From contig CM072894.1 of the NCBI GenBank assembly GCA_037013685.1, forward strand, positions 29,883,529 through 29,947,528: a DNA stretch of 64,000 bases, in the 5' to 3' direction. Shown here piece by piece: positions 1-14,300 of the stretch (positions within the stretch are counted from its first letter, which is position 1; each line of letters starts with the position of its first letter). Made by a program: the position numbers and the translations under genes. The notes below the pieces were generated by a model, which was not told the DNA's origin, did no database searches, and worked only from the letters and a program-made list of their open reading frames with translations. Origin of the DNA: Acridotheres tristis. Lineage: Eukaryota; Chordata; Aves; Passeriformes; Sturnidae.

Positions 1-2206
1 AAACTCCATGAAAGTAATGTCTAGATACATAAGACATGATTCAATCCCATTTTGAGATTAGTTTCTTTTAAATATTTCATAAGTTACTAAAAGCATTTGA
101 AAACAATAACCCACACATCCAGCCCTCTACATTCAGACAGTAAATAATCTGTGATAGACAGTAACCTTTCAAACAGTAACTTCTCCCTGCATAAAGATTT
201 AATTAGATGCCTCTGCCAACGTGCTTTGTGTCATTGACACGTGCTTTCCTGAAGTGCAGCCAAAGAAATGCAGTCTGAGAAAGACCAGCAGTTGTTGTAA
301 GATTGAGAAATCAGTGTCAGTGATAAAATTAAAAGCCATTAAAATTTGCTTCTTTATCCCTGCAAGTCCACGTTGGCTCTGTTTTAACTTTCCTGCACAT
401 GAAAGCTGCTTTCTGCCAATGGGCTGATGTCTCTACTGAGTGGCACACACAGAGAAGGATTGAGAATCCCCGTGCCAAATTCCAGGGTTATCCTTTTCCA
501 TCACAGAAATGCTGTGACAATCTGGGTGCTGGTGATCTGCTCACTGCTTTAAATTCTGCAGGGCACCTGCTGTGCTGCTGTGGCTCTCACAAGGTGTGAC
601 AAACATCTAATGTGACAAAGAACTTTATGTGCAACGGTTAATATACTTTTTATGCCTCTATGTTTGCTTTAGAAATAATGGACAATCAGATTAATGCAGT
701 GTGTAAAACACATCATATAAACATATTTCCTGCCCTTTACTGCTCTGTATCAGCCCCATTACCACGCAGAATGTTGCTTACTGATGAATAATGGCTGGTA
801 CATGGGATATCACATTTCCTTTTTCTCAGGAGCAGCTGCATGCTTAAAGCCAAATTTGTCATTGGTGATACCATTCAGATTTGTTTATTCATGCTGATGG
901 CAGGCAAAATAGAAGTATTTTTTAGTCTTGGATCTGTGCAGTACCCAGGGCTCTGATTCTGCCTAAAAGGGACAGAATACTAAATTCTGGAACACAGACT
1001 TGACTTTAAACATTATTCTGCTAGAATTAAAAGATGCGTTTAAAAGTAGGCATGTATTTAATTACCTTACTGAATAGGAGTGGGCTTAATCTCTGCTTAA
1101 ATATTTTCCTGAATTAGGATCAAGTTTCCTGGGCTTTTTAGTAGCAAGAAATGTCAGAGTCTACAAGGTTAAGGAAACTTGATTGTATCTGTAAAATCCT
1201 TGGGAATGTTGCAAGTGAACTTTCAGATCCAGATCATTATTATTTCATATGTTCTAAAGGTACTTATTCATACTGTGAAAGATAGCAAAATAAGACTTGA
1301 TTGACTAAATGGTTTTGCTCCTGTGTGAATTTTTTGGGAGGTTACAATACCAATACACCTTTACCAGACTGTCATCCGAGTTACTGTTTTCTTTGGGAAA
1401 TAGAATTTGACATGTCTGTGATCCCTTTTATCTTCACTGACTCTTTCCTGATATATTTACTCTAGTGAATGAGTATCTTTGTTCTTGTTTCTTCAGGTTA
1501 AACTGTCATTAAGGTTCTTTTGTTCTTGTTCTGTCTGCAGTGCACTGTGAACATATTTCAGACTTAATAACGTTCATACCAGAACAGCATCATAAAGGCA
1601 GATAACAGAGCTGCCTGGCACAAATCTGCTATTTTGATGTTTTGGGTATCTTGGTAATCCCTCCTATGTCATATGGCTCTGCTAAAGCACCTGGATTAAT
1701 GCTCTGATGATTTAAATAGATGCCTTGGAGTGTTCCGTTCCAGGGCATAATTTCCTTTATTAGTTCATCTCAACTTTATACCAGTGACCTTCAAAGTCAC
1801 TCTGCAAATTTATCTTCTTTCAGATTCTTCTTTGGAAAAAGTAATGACCCTGGGAAATGGAAGCTGCTGAAAAATGTTACAAAGGGTAATAAAAGTGTCC
1901 TAACTTTCACACAAACTTTAAGTTTGGGTATTGCCTCCCTTTACTGTTCTGTAAGAGCAGATTCTGAATAGATATGTAAAGTTATTTGTTATTTTAAAAT
2001 ATGCATGTTTTTTAGAGAAGGTAAAATTAGTGTTTATTCTGGAAGAAGTTATAAATACATCCCACTGCATTGAGAGACAACCTGGACAGGACATATGACC
2101 ATGACACAAGTGTTCTGATTAAACTGAAGTTCAGGCCTTTGCCTGGGCCACAGGAAAAGCCCAGATAGCCAGGAGGATGACACCAGCAGCCTGATCAGAG
2201 CCCTAC
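1..2206 (-). other. DPP10 intron downstream of exon h (partial)
   Basis: This is 2.2 kb of AT-rich intron on the transcribed minus strand. It opens with the donor GTAGGG at 2201-2206. I see no exon, recognisable repeat or RNA gene in it. The short open frames do not resemble any family. Confidence 0.8.
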
Positions 2207-2314
2207 CTGCACAATGAACATGGCTATGTGGTGGAACTCGCCACGGCCGCCCTGCTTCACCGGCACAGTCATGAAGAATTTACTGCCATCCTTGGAGAAA
2301 ACAGGTTCTTCATT
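2207..2314 (-). CDS. DPP10: DPP10 exon h ([20 protein letters not shown]...)
   Basis: This 108 bp exon has exactly 36 codons: [20 protein letters not shown], then [26 protein letters not shown] and QGGRG are conserved in both DPP6 and DPP10. The acceptor is GTTCCATCTGCAG and the donor is CAG|GTAGGG. Phase is 0 on both sides. The exon is GC-richer than the flanking intron. The next exon expected in the family (SGNWEVIKILAYDE region) is not in 1-2206, so it lies outside the window. Confidence 0.96.
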
Positions 2315-5300
2315 CTGCAGATGGAACCTTGTGTTAGTGTGGCACACTTTCCATTACACTTCTCCACAAAAGATCAGCCTACATTTCTTTGCCTCCTTGC
2401 TTTTGCTGTGCTCAGAAGCCAGCTGGAGAAAACATCCCTAGGTTTTAAGTATATTCTGCTAAGCGTAACAAAAATGTGGAGGCTAAAGCTGAATATAGCT
2501 CATGCCATGTGCAATCCTGTCCTAAAGCCCTTGCACAACTCTCCCTCACAATGAAAGCTCAGATAATCTCATTCCTAAGGCAGGGGAACTTTCCAGGACA
2601 ATGTCCTTTACAGGCATACAAATAATGACAGAGATAACTCCTATTGCTGAGGAGAAGAACAAAAGTTTCAATGGTTTGGACTCACTGAGGACATGTTTAA
2701 CGCCCACTGATTTTGATAAAGTTGTATGGAAAAATAAGCACATTGAGGTGATATTCTAAACCAGGGTTTTACCACAAATTGTAGCCTGATGTGATATCAT
2801 CTCTCCATGTCTAGCTTTGCACAGAAATATTAAAGGAAAATGGCTTGCTATAAAAGCATAGGGGGTTTTTTTTGTTGAAATGATTTCTCATTTGCACATT
2901 GCAAAATGAAGCCTGAAATGTGGTTTAAATAGAATGTATTTCATCCGGTTATTGGACAGTCCTTCTGAAGCTATGAAAGTGGAATAATTGGCTGACATAT
3001 TAGTTAAACATATTGTTCTGGGTATGAATTTAGAAATATTTTACTTTCTCATTCCAATTATAGCCCATACGACCTCTAATCTTTGAACTCCTTCCGCTTT
3101 AATTTGGTGAGATCATTTTCAAATCAGAAACAAATCACAGTAAGTAGGACATGCCTGGAATGGGATTCATCTGGTCTGTCTTCCACCATCCCAGACTTAG
3201 GTAGTTAATCAGCTGTTCATCTAAATGCTTACTGAACTGAATCCAGGCAGACCAGAAACTGAAGGGAAAATTGCCTCCAAACCCCTCACAGGTCTCAGGA
3301 TTTTATTAGCTTATAAAATAACACACGGTTAAATAAAAATGACAATGAAGCAATTAAGCATTATGCACCCAGAAATAGCATTTATACTGTACCTGTTTAG
3401 GAAGCCACAGATCTGACTGCATTTCATATTTCTAAAAGGAAAAAAAAGGAAAAAAATTGCTTTTATGGAATAGCTATAGATAAAAAAATATTTCCCACAT
3501 TCAGCAAAAGGTCTCTAGCTATTGAATGGGGTTTTTTTCTACTGTGCTACAATCTCCTCATCTTTTTGCTAGCACCTGCATTGAAACAAATGATAATTTA
3601 ATTGCAAAGTCAGCTGCTTTATTCAGAGTTTTTGATAGAACACCAAGGGGAACTAAGAATGCCATTTCAGTCCTTTCTGATCAGCTATGAAGAAGCTTTA
3701 CACAGACAGTTCTATTTGCTTTTTACCTCTAGGCATCATCTGACAACTGGATATTTTAGGTCCTTCATCAACAATGGGCATACAGCCAGTATCAAGCTCA
3801 AATTGTGAGACTTTTTCAAATCACAGTCCTGTGCTTTAATGGGTTTTAATGTGGCATTATTGATGAGAAAAATAACTAAAAGAAATTAATAAGTTTTATT
3901 GTTCATACTCATATTTCACAACATTTCACACATTTACATCTGAAAAAAAACCCCAACAAAACAACCAAATATCATGCACACGTTGCTGGAAAAAAATAAC
4001 ATACATTAACTCCTGCAAATTGTCATAGTCACAGTAAAGTAATGAACATTTATTAGCTATAGAAGAATCTGTACATATATGGCCTGAAAAATTAAAATCT
4101 ATCTATAAATCTAGCTATTGCAGGCGTTGGTTTTATACACTCCTTTTAGAAACTGAAGATGCATCCAATATCCTAGGGAGGAAAAAAATGTTTACAGCTG
4201 AAATCAAATGGTGTGATACAATGCTAAATTCTCACAATATTTAGCCTTTCCTCATCCATTTGTGATTTCAAGAGCATCACCTTATCCCAGAGGGTGCCGT
4301 GTAGGAACCCTCCAGGATGAGCCAGGCCTGGGCTGTGCTCACAATGGTGACAGTGCAGCACTACCCTTCCTCACTCCCCTCAAATGTCCTGTGCTGCACT
4401 CCAGGTATTCTGGAGTGGGACTCCTCAGTCTCTCTCTAACATTATGTCCTGGATTCCAGCTCCCTGGATATCTACTTCAAACAAGTCCAACTGACCTTGG
4501 AGCATATAAAGGTTTCCCTCACAGAAACAGCTGCAGTGGCTCAGGACCAACTTTCTTAATAAAAAGACAAAAAGCTCAGAGGAACCAGGTGAAAAGCAAC
4601 CAAATCTCCATGGTCACAATCTTAATCTACACTTTGGGGATTCATTCACAGCTTCTGAGTGAGGAAAAAGCACCCTGTAGTATGCAGCAAAAGAAGAAGA
4701 CGAGCTTGGAAATAACCTCTAACACTTCGATATGACTGACTTCAGTAGCAGACACTGATGGGAGCCTTTTGACTCAGAGGCCAACATTAATCACTCATAA
4801 CCATTTTCACTGCCAAATTATACCCTCTGCTTTGGAGCATCTGTTAGTACTGATATCAGCACGTATAGAAAATATTTATACTTTTAGCTGGTTCTGGGAA
4901 GAGATTATGACTCAGAATGGGAAAGCAGCCAAATGCATTCAAGATGCAAGATTGACTGTGAAAATGGGGAGATGTAATGCAGGAGTGTCAGAAGTCAAAG
5001 TCTGGGTCCAGGGGTGGAATGTGTCTGGATTCAAAGAGAAAAATGTATTTCAGTTTGGCTCACATTCAAAAACGAAACATCCCCATTGCCTTTCAATCAA
5101 TTGATTTTTTTCCTAAAATTATTTAATTCTGCAATCAAATTTGAAGGAGTTATGAGAATTCTACACCTTTTCCTTAAGTGTATGTAAGCTGTGAGAGACA
5201 GAAAGATCTAAAACTAAACTCTGCAGGGGGAAAGAAGAGAAACCAGTCAGCTGAAAATATCTGTCAGAGGACAAGCTTGTCACTGCTCTAGCTATATCCC

Positions 5301-8300
5301 AAATACATGATGTTCAGCAACTGCAGCTTCCAAAAAGCTAATGAATGAACAAAGCTTAGTAATTCTAAAAATGTCACTCAAAGTTGCTAATTGCATGAAC
5401 TCATTTCACCACATTCGGAATTTTCTCACATCCATTTCCTCCCTGTTGACTAATTATATTCAGCTTGCAACTACTGCATCTGCAAACTGATTTCCAAATA
5501 TCATTTTCTGAATAGGAAAACAAAATGCAGAAAAAACCTTGAAAAGATATCTTGGGAATAAAAAAAACAACAAAAAACCCAAACTTACCCTGGTACAAGC
5601 TCCAGTTGTGGTTTCACAAACTGTAAGGATGGAGATATTCTGAGCTCTGTTTAACCACCTCACCACAGCCTTGGTATTGCTTATCCATTTCACCATGGTG
5701 ATATAATATTCCCTAAGCAAAATAATTGAAAACACAATGTTCGGATCATTGATATTTCAGATTAGACTTTAGAAAAAAAAAAAACAACAAAAACATATAT
5801 ACAGTTCATTCAAATGCTGCATGACAGTGCCAATACTAAAGGATGGAGAAAAATCTCTGAATGTCCAGCATCTGTGTTCCTACAAATGGGATGGCTCAGT
5901 CCTTCAGTGTGATGTTCCCCTGGGAAATTTTTGCATATATACACAAACTTTACCAACTGTGAAACATATGCTTGCAAATACACACGAACTGTGTACTTTC
6001 CAGCCAGCTTAGAAACAAGAACTGCATTCCAACAGAAGCCAGTATTTTCCAACAACAAATAATTTCAGATGACACAGATTTTTGCAAAATAATCCAGTCC
6101 TACTGCCAAAGAAAAAAACATAAGTTCTGTAATATTAGAGTGCACCTAAAGCCCACTTCAAAATTATAAAATAACAAGTATTTTGTAACAGGACTTCTGG
6201 ATAAAAGGGAGGTCCCTCTCATTATCAATATGTTTCCGTTTATTTTTTAACAAACAGCTCATAATATCAGCCAAACTGCCTGTCCTTTAACAACCCTGGC
6301 TGAGCACACGAGGTTCCCTGGGCTAGTGGTATGGAGGATTTGCCTCCCTTCCCCCAGGATCCTGCTGGGCTGTCAGGCTGGGGATGTTAAGAGAAGACCT
6401 GTTGCAGTCTGTCACCCAACCCAGCTATTTCCTTCCCTTCTCCTCTGCTGGCAGCTGGCAGCTCTCACAGTCCAGCTGAGTTATGTGCAACAGTGCAGTG
6501 AGCTTGTCTGGAAAAAACTCAGACCCCCTTTAAAACAAGGGGCTTAGCTTGAATATAATTAGGCTTTTAATCTATTACTGATAGAGATCTCATTACTCTT
6601 TGACAACAGGCTTTTAATTATGCATTCAAAAGCCTCCTTAGTAGATCAAAGATGCTGAGCAGCACCAGCTGCAAAGCTCCACTCAGGAGAGGCAGGAGAA
6701 AGGAGTGCACTGTGGCTTCACCCAGCCTGCTGCTGTGTGAGCAGAACATACCTGGACAAACCAGCATGCACAGATTCCTTTGGCTTTCATATTTGACTTC
6801 TAGTAAAACAGATATTTTTACATTTGGATACCGGAATGATAAATAGAAATGGGGACTTCAAGTGTGTTCTAATATATTTACCTTTTTTTTTTTTTTTTTA
6901 ATTTAACAAATGTTTACTCTTACTGAGGGGCAAAATCATATGCACAAGTGAAACAGGATCTACCATGACACCAGGTGACACAAGCAGGAGGGCAATCAGT
7001 TTGTGTCTTCAAGCTTCTTGGGCTCTATTGTACACACCTCCAGCTTCCTCACAATCCCACTTTAAAGAGGAAAAAAACTAATTGCATTCTGGACAAACGA
7101 CTGAAGCAAAATATTAAATTATGTTTGTCGCTGAAGAAAACAGCTGTATACATGAAACGGAAGTAGCAAGGGGGAAACAGTAAGTGCATGAAATACAACC
7201 TCGTATCTGAGGGAAGACTCCCAGTCTTTTTGTGGCATTAATAGTGCATAGTAGGTGGTGAATTTTTCTATAGAATGAAACTTTTAGGAGTAAATTTTAC
7301 AACTGTTATCCCAATCTTTATATCAGATTAGCCTGAACAGGACTTGGGAAATATTACCAAGCACCTTTACAGGATCCCTAAAAGAAGAAAATTATTTTTT
7401 CATTGAATTTATTCATTGAATTTATTCAATCTTACATCAAGTTCCTAGATGCCCTAAAAATCAGGGAAGCAGTTGGACGTCTTCAAAGGTCCTACACCAG
7501 ACACAACTTGGCACAAGTTGACAATCTGAATGTTGCTTTTTGTGGTTAACTAACAGAACTTCTTTCCCTTTCCCCCTCCCTTCCCATTTCAGTGGTTTCC
7601 CTGTGTAGGAGTGACTCTCTCCATAACAGCACATGGTTATGACCTATACAATACCTACTTCTAAAATGTTTCTGCCCTGAAATATCCTTACAACTATATG
7701 TGATAATGAACCACTCAATTTAATTCTGGAAGACTCCCATAACGTATTTACTAATAACTCCATAAAGAAAGGGTTGGAAACACTGAAATAAACTGACTGC
7801 TAAAGGTAGCTACTACTTTTACTAAAAAAGATAATACTTTAGAAAAAAAAACAAACTCCCAATCATTACAAACTTCAAAGAGTTTTACTCTAGATTAAAG
7901 CACATTTTTCATACCTCCATATATATTGATACATGGGCACATATGGGTTGATGACCAGTGTGAAGACTGTTACTGAAATCCCAAGTTAAATTTACAATTT
8001 ACAGTAAAACTGGTTCACAATTATACAATCTAAGTTTCACAGCATGGAAATTATATCTTAATATTTAAAATGAAGAAGAAACCAACTTTTTTCCCCCAGG
8101 TTTAAATAGATTTACTCAGTCTTCTCTTGCACTTGCAAGCCAGAACTTTTATCAATTGAACATAGCAATATCTTTATCAAGAACTGGCAAAGATGCTCCA
8201 GAGATTTGGCTTCAGCTTCAAGAAGACAACAGATACTAACATTCATATTTGAGTCTACTATTACTTTCCATCTGCTGAGGAGGCAGAACGAATCTGAAAA

Positions 8301-11300
8301 TCCTGAAGTGAAACCACAACATCTGAAAACCATTTTCAAGATTCTGTTTTTCTTGGGCATCTTTTCTTACACATTGCTTTCTTGCTTAACTTCTTTGTGC
8401 CTTCTGACACTTAGAGTGGAACTTTAATGCCATCAAGGAAATTCAACATGCTGATCTTGATGGCAAGAAATCTCCTTCAGATCTTATAGCACTGTTGAAA
8501 TTAATGAAGGGTAAGCAAGCAGCAGCAGATTTTATTATGTTTTTCAGTAGTGGCCCATCAATAGAAAGAAAATATTTCAAAATGCTCAACACATTCAAAA
8601 TAATTTCTCTTAACACAATCAGTAAGCATTCCAGTTGACACTAAAAATTGCATGTCATAATTCACTATTAAATTATTCCTGCAATAAAATAGAGTACCTC
8701 AATTTGTGTAGAAGAGAGCTACATCGGCCTAGGAATGTTTGTAACAGTTGTGAATAAGTGGCCACTGTTAACATTCTGATTATTTTGGGAACAATTACCA
8801 TGAAACATTTCACCATGAAATTATATACCTTGACTTAAAGCTGTCAGGTGGCATCAGTTCCAGGGTATGTGCTGGTCCATACAGATTAACTACAAACAGC
8901 TTTACTGTGGGGTTTGTTTGACCTGCCTTTGGAAAAGAAAAAATAAATAGCAGTTTTAGAAGCACTGAATCAGTGACAGCTAAGCAGACTCACTTGCTAA
9001 CATAATTCAGTATTTTTATAATAATGAAAAGTTATTCAAGTATCTTAAATCTGAACAATTAATTTCATGGCCATATGAATCACACAGATAAAAATATGAA
9101 ATGATGAGTGATTCTCTCACCACCCTTTACTGATGGAAGACCTTCCTGTGCAGAGCAAGTGATCAGCACTAGAAGTGGCCTTGCCCAGTTCAGTGAAGTC
9201 AGCTGACAAAACACAGTTCCTAAATCTGCAGGCAAATCCAGCCTCCAGCTAAGCCTTTTTCAGATGCTATTGTTCCTTCTTCTGAAAAGCTGTACTACCT
9301 CAGTCTGGGATAGCATTCCTCTCTTTTTCTTTTCCATTTTCCCTCAGTCTTCCTTCCCTCGTTTGCAGAGCTGAAAATCTCAATTTCTGTCCTGTACCAG
9401 AAGCCAGCTGCTTTGGCAGGCCAGCTCCAAGGGAAACAAAATGCTTCTTGTGGCTAAAGGGGAATAACATGGCAGTTTGATGGATATCCACTGGGAAGAG
9501 TCTGATAAATCCTGCGGATCTATGGCGAGGTGGGAATCATCCTTCTCCTATAACACAGCTCGTTACTAAGGGATGTTCCTGAGATGAAGGAAAGCAATGG
9601 AAATAGGAAGAGAGGCTCTGAAGGGCTGCAGGGAGGTGCTGCAGTCCCACATCCCTGTCCTAGACATGCCATCCCCAAGTTCCAGTTCCATGTTGCAGGA
9701 ATTGCACTACGTAACACCCTTGGGATACAAAGAAAGAAGTGTGTTCCTCAGTGGGGCTGACTTGTGTTTAATACTGGAAGGAAAAGGTAAAAAATCACTG
9801 ATTCTACAGATTTACTATAGTATATGACAAAGTTGTATACTTGGCTCTTCATAGGCTGGAATAAATCCAAAAATTCCTTTAAGAAATTGGGCTTATCTCA
9901 AAATAAAGTCTGAATGCTGTATCCACTAATTTCTGACTGATATGGAGGACAATGAAGTGTCATTTTTGTGTTTTTAACATTGCTAGGAAAAAAAAGGTAG
10001 TTGTTTGGTTTTTTTAAGAACACAGTCTATGTGTATGACGACATGATGAGCTTGTTCCAGTGCTCACAAAATCATGCGTGCTTCATTTTATTTTTTAATC
10101 CTAGTTATAATTTTTCTCTGATGGTTGCACTCTATAATAAAGACCAAATCTTTTTTGTAATCTCTGTTGCTGCACCACCAGCTTCATTACCAATTAATGA
10201 TGTTTAACGAGTAGCTAAATTTGTATTAAACAGAGACATTAAATAAAGATAATGTTTTTTCATTAATGAGATTACTGAAGTAGTATTGTGTATCACTTTT
10301 ATGCTGAATTGCTAATGAAATAGAATTACTCCTTTCTCGTTTACAAAGCTGACTTAAAAGTATTTCTTATTTTTCTCTTTGCTCTGTCACTCAAGACCTT
10401 TTGCCAATGCAAGTATATAAACTACCCCTAAAATTACTGTTGTTTCATTATTTCAGAGTATTATTTCATAGCACAAGATATTCTATTTATATGATGTATG
10501 TTATTGCTTCATAGTACCTGGTACAGTCTAACTGTTCAGCCATCAATAATAAAGGTTCATCACCAAAAAGCAGTAGCAGGAATAGCAAGGTTACAAGAAT
10601 TTAGCCCTCAATAAACTTCCCCTGAATGCCAGAGGAGTGCCATGTAGGTGGACCTGTCAGAAAGGAGCCCAGGCACTTTGAAACTGTGTGCAAGGGATGG
10701 ATAAACTGATCAGCTGGAAGATCAAAACAACAGATCTGGAGGCATCTCACCAGAAAATCCCCAGAAAATGAGAAGTGATTTCAGGCATTATCCTCGTCTG
10801 GGTTGTTCTTTCACTTTCCAAAACAAATCTAAAAACCCTTCTCTAAATCTTCTAAAACACTGACAGTTCTACATTTCTTTTTTTCTCTTTTTGATGGCCA
10901 TGAAAATACGTTACTATGGCTTATCTTATTCAATGACAGTCTGTCACATTTATTAATAGTAGCACAATCTACTGAGATCTCTGTATCTGTGAAGGAACTT
11001 GCCCTGTGCTCTGCACACAGAGTGTCTGACTCCAGCACAGCTGGGGCTGGATCTTCTTCCTACACGGTCCTTCAAATGCATTGCCCTTCTCTCTGAGGTG
11101 CTGGATTGATTTTACCAAGACAAATAGTAATGAAATTACTTCAAATTAGTTTCTCTACTGTCCCCTAACCTGACAGTTTCTTTTCAGGTGTTACAATCTA
11201 ATGAAAAAAAAAAAAAGTAATTATTATTTCCTGAAAAGCATCATGAATAAAATCAGGCTCTGTTACTGTCTGGAAACACTCTTTGCACATGGCTGAATAT

Positions 11301-14300
11301 TATCAGTGAACACAGAAGAGGAGGTGGGAGCTGGATCCCTTATCTTACCTTAGGATATGGATACTGCTTTCCCTTTGGATACAGACCTCCTGTGAAGCGG
11401 GGAATAACCATGTTGGGCACCAGAGAGTCATTTATGGTCAGGAAGGCCAATCTTTCCCCATCTGGAGACCACCAGTGGGCAATGTGGGAATGAAGAAGTT
11501 CCTCTGCAAAACCAGATTTCCTTAGGGTCCATAAAAACACTCACACATAGTGTCCAGCTCGTTCAGCTGGCACCAAGTTATTCTCCCTGTGCCAACTTGA
11601 AATGTGTCTGTTGTAATTTCAGTAATTTCACATCATCCTGGGTTAAATGGTTGCATAACAAGGAACATTGAAGGACCAAGCTTTAAGCATTTTCCTCAAA
11701 TGCAAATTCCACTAGCGTCAATAAATCACCTAAATGTGAAAGATGATTGTTACTGACATATGCTTAGTTCTATAGCATTCCAACACATGTGTTTACTTAT
11801 ATTTTAAAGAATTTTAAATAATTTGGGGGTTTGGGGTATTTTTTGGGATTGCAAATTTTTTTCATCTCCTCTTAATATAGAACTTCAGTATATATGTGAT
11901 TTTTCTCAATTGTGGCACCTGATAACATGCAGATCTTCACACAGTCATATTTATGTAATCATTTTTGGAGTGCAATATTATGATTTTCTTGTCTCGGTCT
12001 AGTGGACAGCTTTAATTCTTGGGAAGTTCAGTTTTCTGGAGTGAAACTTTTTGAAAATCTTAACCAAATTTTATTTTTATCCAAATTTTATTTGCTTTCC
12101 AAATTAGTCCAATTCTCAAGAATGTCACTCAATGTTTTCTTACATTTATTGTCATTGTATATCACAGTCAAAAGAAACAAAAAGAAACAACCACAGGCGC
12201 AAAACCCAAACTCCTGCAATCTCAGTACAGCAGCTCCTGAGCAATTCCAAATTCTCCCTGTACAAGTCTTCTGCTTCCACTTGTGAAAAGACTTCAAATT
12301 TTCATTATGTATTTGATATATTGGCCTGCTTACTAAGGATTTTGTATTTAAATCTGAAGAATTTAGCAGGAAAACTAATTGAGAATAGTGTACAAAGGGA
12401 AAAGGCCTGACTGCATACCTAATTTCAGAACCTACCTAACAAAACTACTTAAACTGTCAACAGAGACTCTCCAAGTTGCTAATCGGACTCTGAGGGTTCT
12501 GAAGCAGCTTAATGTGTTGAATTATCTAAGGTTAGGTGAAATGAAACTGGGACCTACATTCAAAGTCATATATTCTGGGTCATGCTTCTCTCCCTGGCTG
12601 GATATCTAAAACCTTTTACACAGGAGAAGAGCAGAGAACGAATGGTGAATATCAGATAGCAAAAAAACCACAATTATGTTTGCTTTAAAATATTACTGTT
12701 TGCATTTAGACAAGGTTATTCACACAAAGAAAAGCTATTCCCAAATGCTTTGTAAGGTAAAATGCTAATAACAAACTCATGAAATTATAAAAGAAAACAA
12801 ATGAGGTTAAGGGAGGAAGAGTGCTTGATTCAACTGAAAATCTCTCAACTTCACCTGGACAATATTCAGCCTGCTCAGCTTCTGATGCTGTTAAAAAACT
12901 CAGCTGAAAGTGGAGCACTGCTCTAGGTGAATGGGAAGGAGCAGAGTGTTCCTTCATCCCATCAGACATGGGGGCTCTCCAGCATGCACAGACAGAACTC
13001 CCTCCCACCCTGATTGCCATGGTGCTCAGAGTTGAGCAGAGCTCACTGCCTGCCTGCAGCCCTGGGAACCCAGTGAGTTCTCTGCAATTCAGGAACTGCA
13101 ACATCCCACTTGGGATTAAAAACCTTGGAAAATAATGGGCAAAGAAGGCTTCTTTCTTAAAGAGGGCTTTAGGACATGCTTCATGAGGAAGGCTTTGGGA
13201 TCATCTTCCACAACACCTCAGAAGCTTTCTAGTCCCAAACCAGACAACTTTTGCTTCCCCTGGCTGTAACTCTTATGTTTTAGAGAAAACGTGATATACT
13301 TGATATACATCAACTTCAATGAGCTATGTATGCTTCAATTCTTCAATTTGCATGCTGTCCTGTTAGACTTTAAGATTATTAAGTGCATATAAAGTGATAT
13401 TCTATTTTAAAAAGGTTCTTTTGTTTTGAAACGTGCTGCCACATTAAAACGTTTCAAAACACTAATGGAAACCTTGGAAGTGGGTAACTATCTAATAGGG
13501 ATGCAAATTACCATTCTAACTTCAGAGTTCACTTGAGCAGAGATTTAAAAAAAAACCACCCCATAGTGAGCTCTCTGCTCATAACTACTGCAATGTCAAG
13601 AGGTGTGGATAGACCATTTTTAAGGTGAAGTTGAATGGTGTATGGCATTAACACCATTGCTAAAAAAATCTTCACACAAGAAATTCTATACCTCAGGTAA
13701 CTGAGTATTCAACACCAAGCTATTTATCTATAGAATAAACGAATCCCATAGAAAGAGCAGCTGAAATGTGTATTAATTTTAAGCTGCTATACCAATCTAG
13801 ACAATCTGCTCATTTTTAAAATTTTTCTTTCCTTAAATTTATCATTAAAAAGCATTTTGGGTGCAGAGAGAAACATTCTGTGGTACTGGCTGTAGAAGAC
13901 TGAGCTATCTCTCACTCAAATTTGGGTTCCCTCTTCTATGGAGATATTTTAACTGTAAATAGATCATCACTGCTGTCCCTAAAAGCACCAAACTGAGCCC
14001 TTTCCCTGCTCACTTTTACATGCTACCACGTGTTCATTTGCTACATTCTGGTTCGAAATAAATTCTTCTTTCTCAGAAAACACTGCTATATGCAAACTAG
14101 CAGCCAATACAAAGAATGAACAGACACAAAGGCAATCTTCCAGGAAAATGAGAAGGGAAAAGAGCAAACCCACCCTCAGCATTTTCTGAAATGAGCAGAT
14201 TTGTGCTGTTGGGTCTATACAATGACCTTTCATTTGTTTTAATAAACAGATATATTCGTCCAGCTTACCTTCATATAACCAGTCTGCAATTCCATTAAAA

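Larger units (their letters stand above)
5713..8828 (-). other. DPP10 intron e-f (3116 bp)
   Basis: The intron holds a T17 homopolymer at 6883-6899, a small tandem repeat at 7400-7429 and a 10-bp-arm inverted repeat at 8428-8465. A GC-elevated stretch at about 6290-6540 was not assigned to any family. Confidence 0.85.

Noticed and set aside
12706..13104. 132-codon minus-strand frame
   Set aside because: It lies inside a DPP10 intron in a GC-elevated patch and matches no known domain. The length is compatible with chance.
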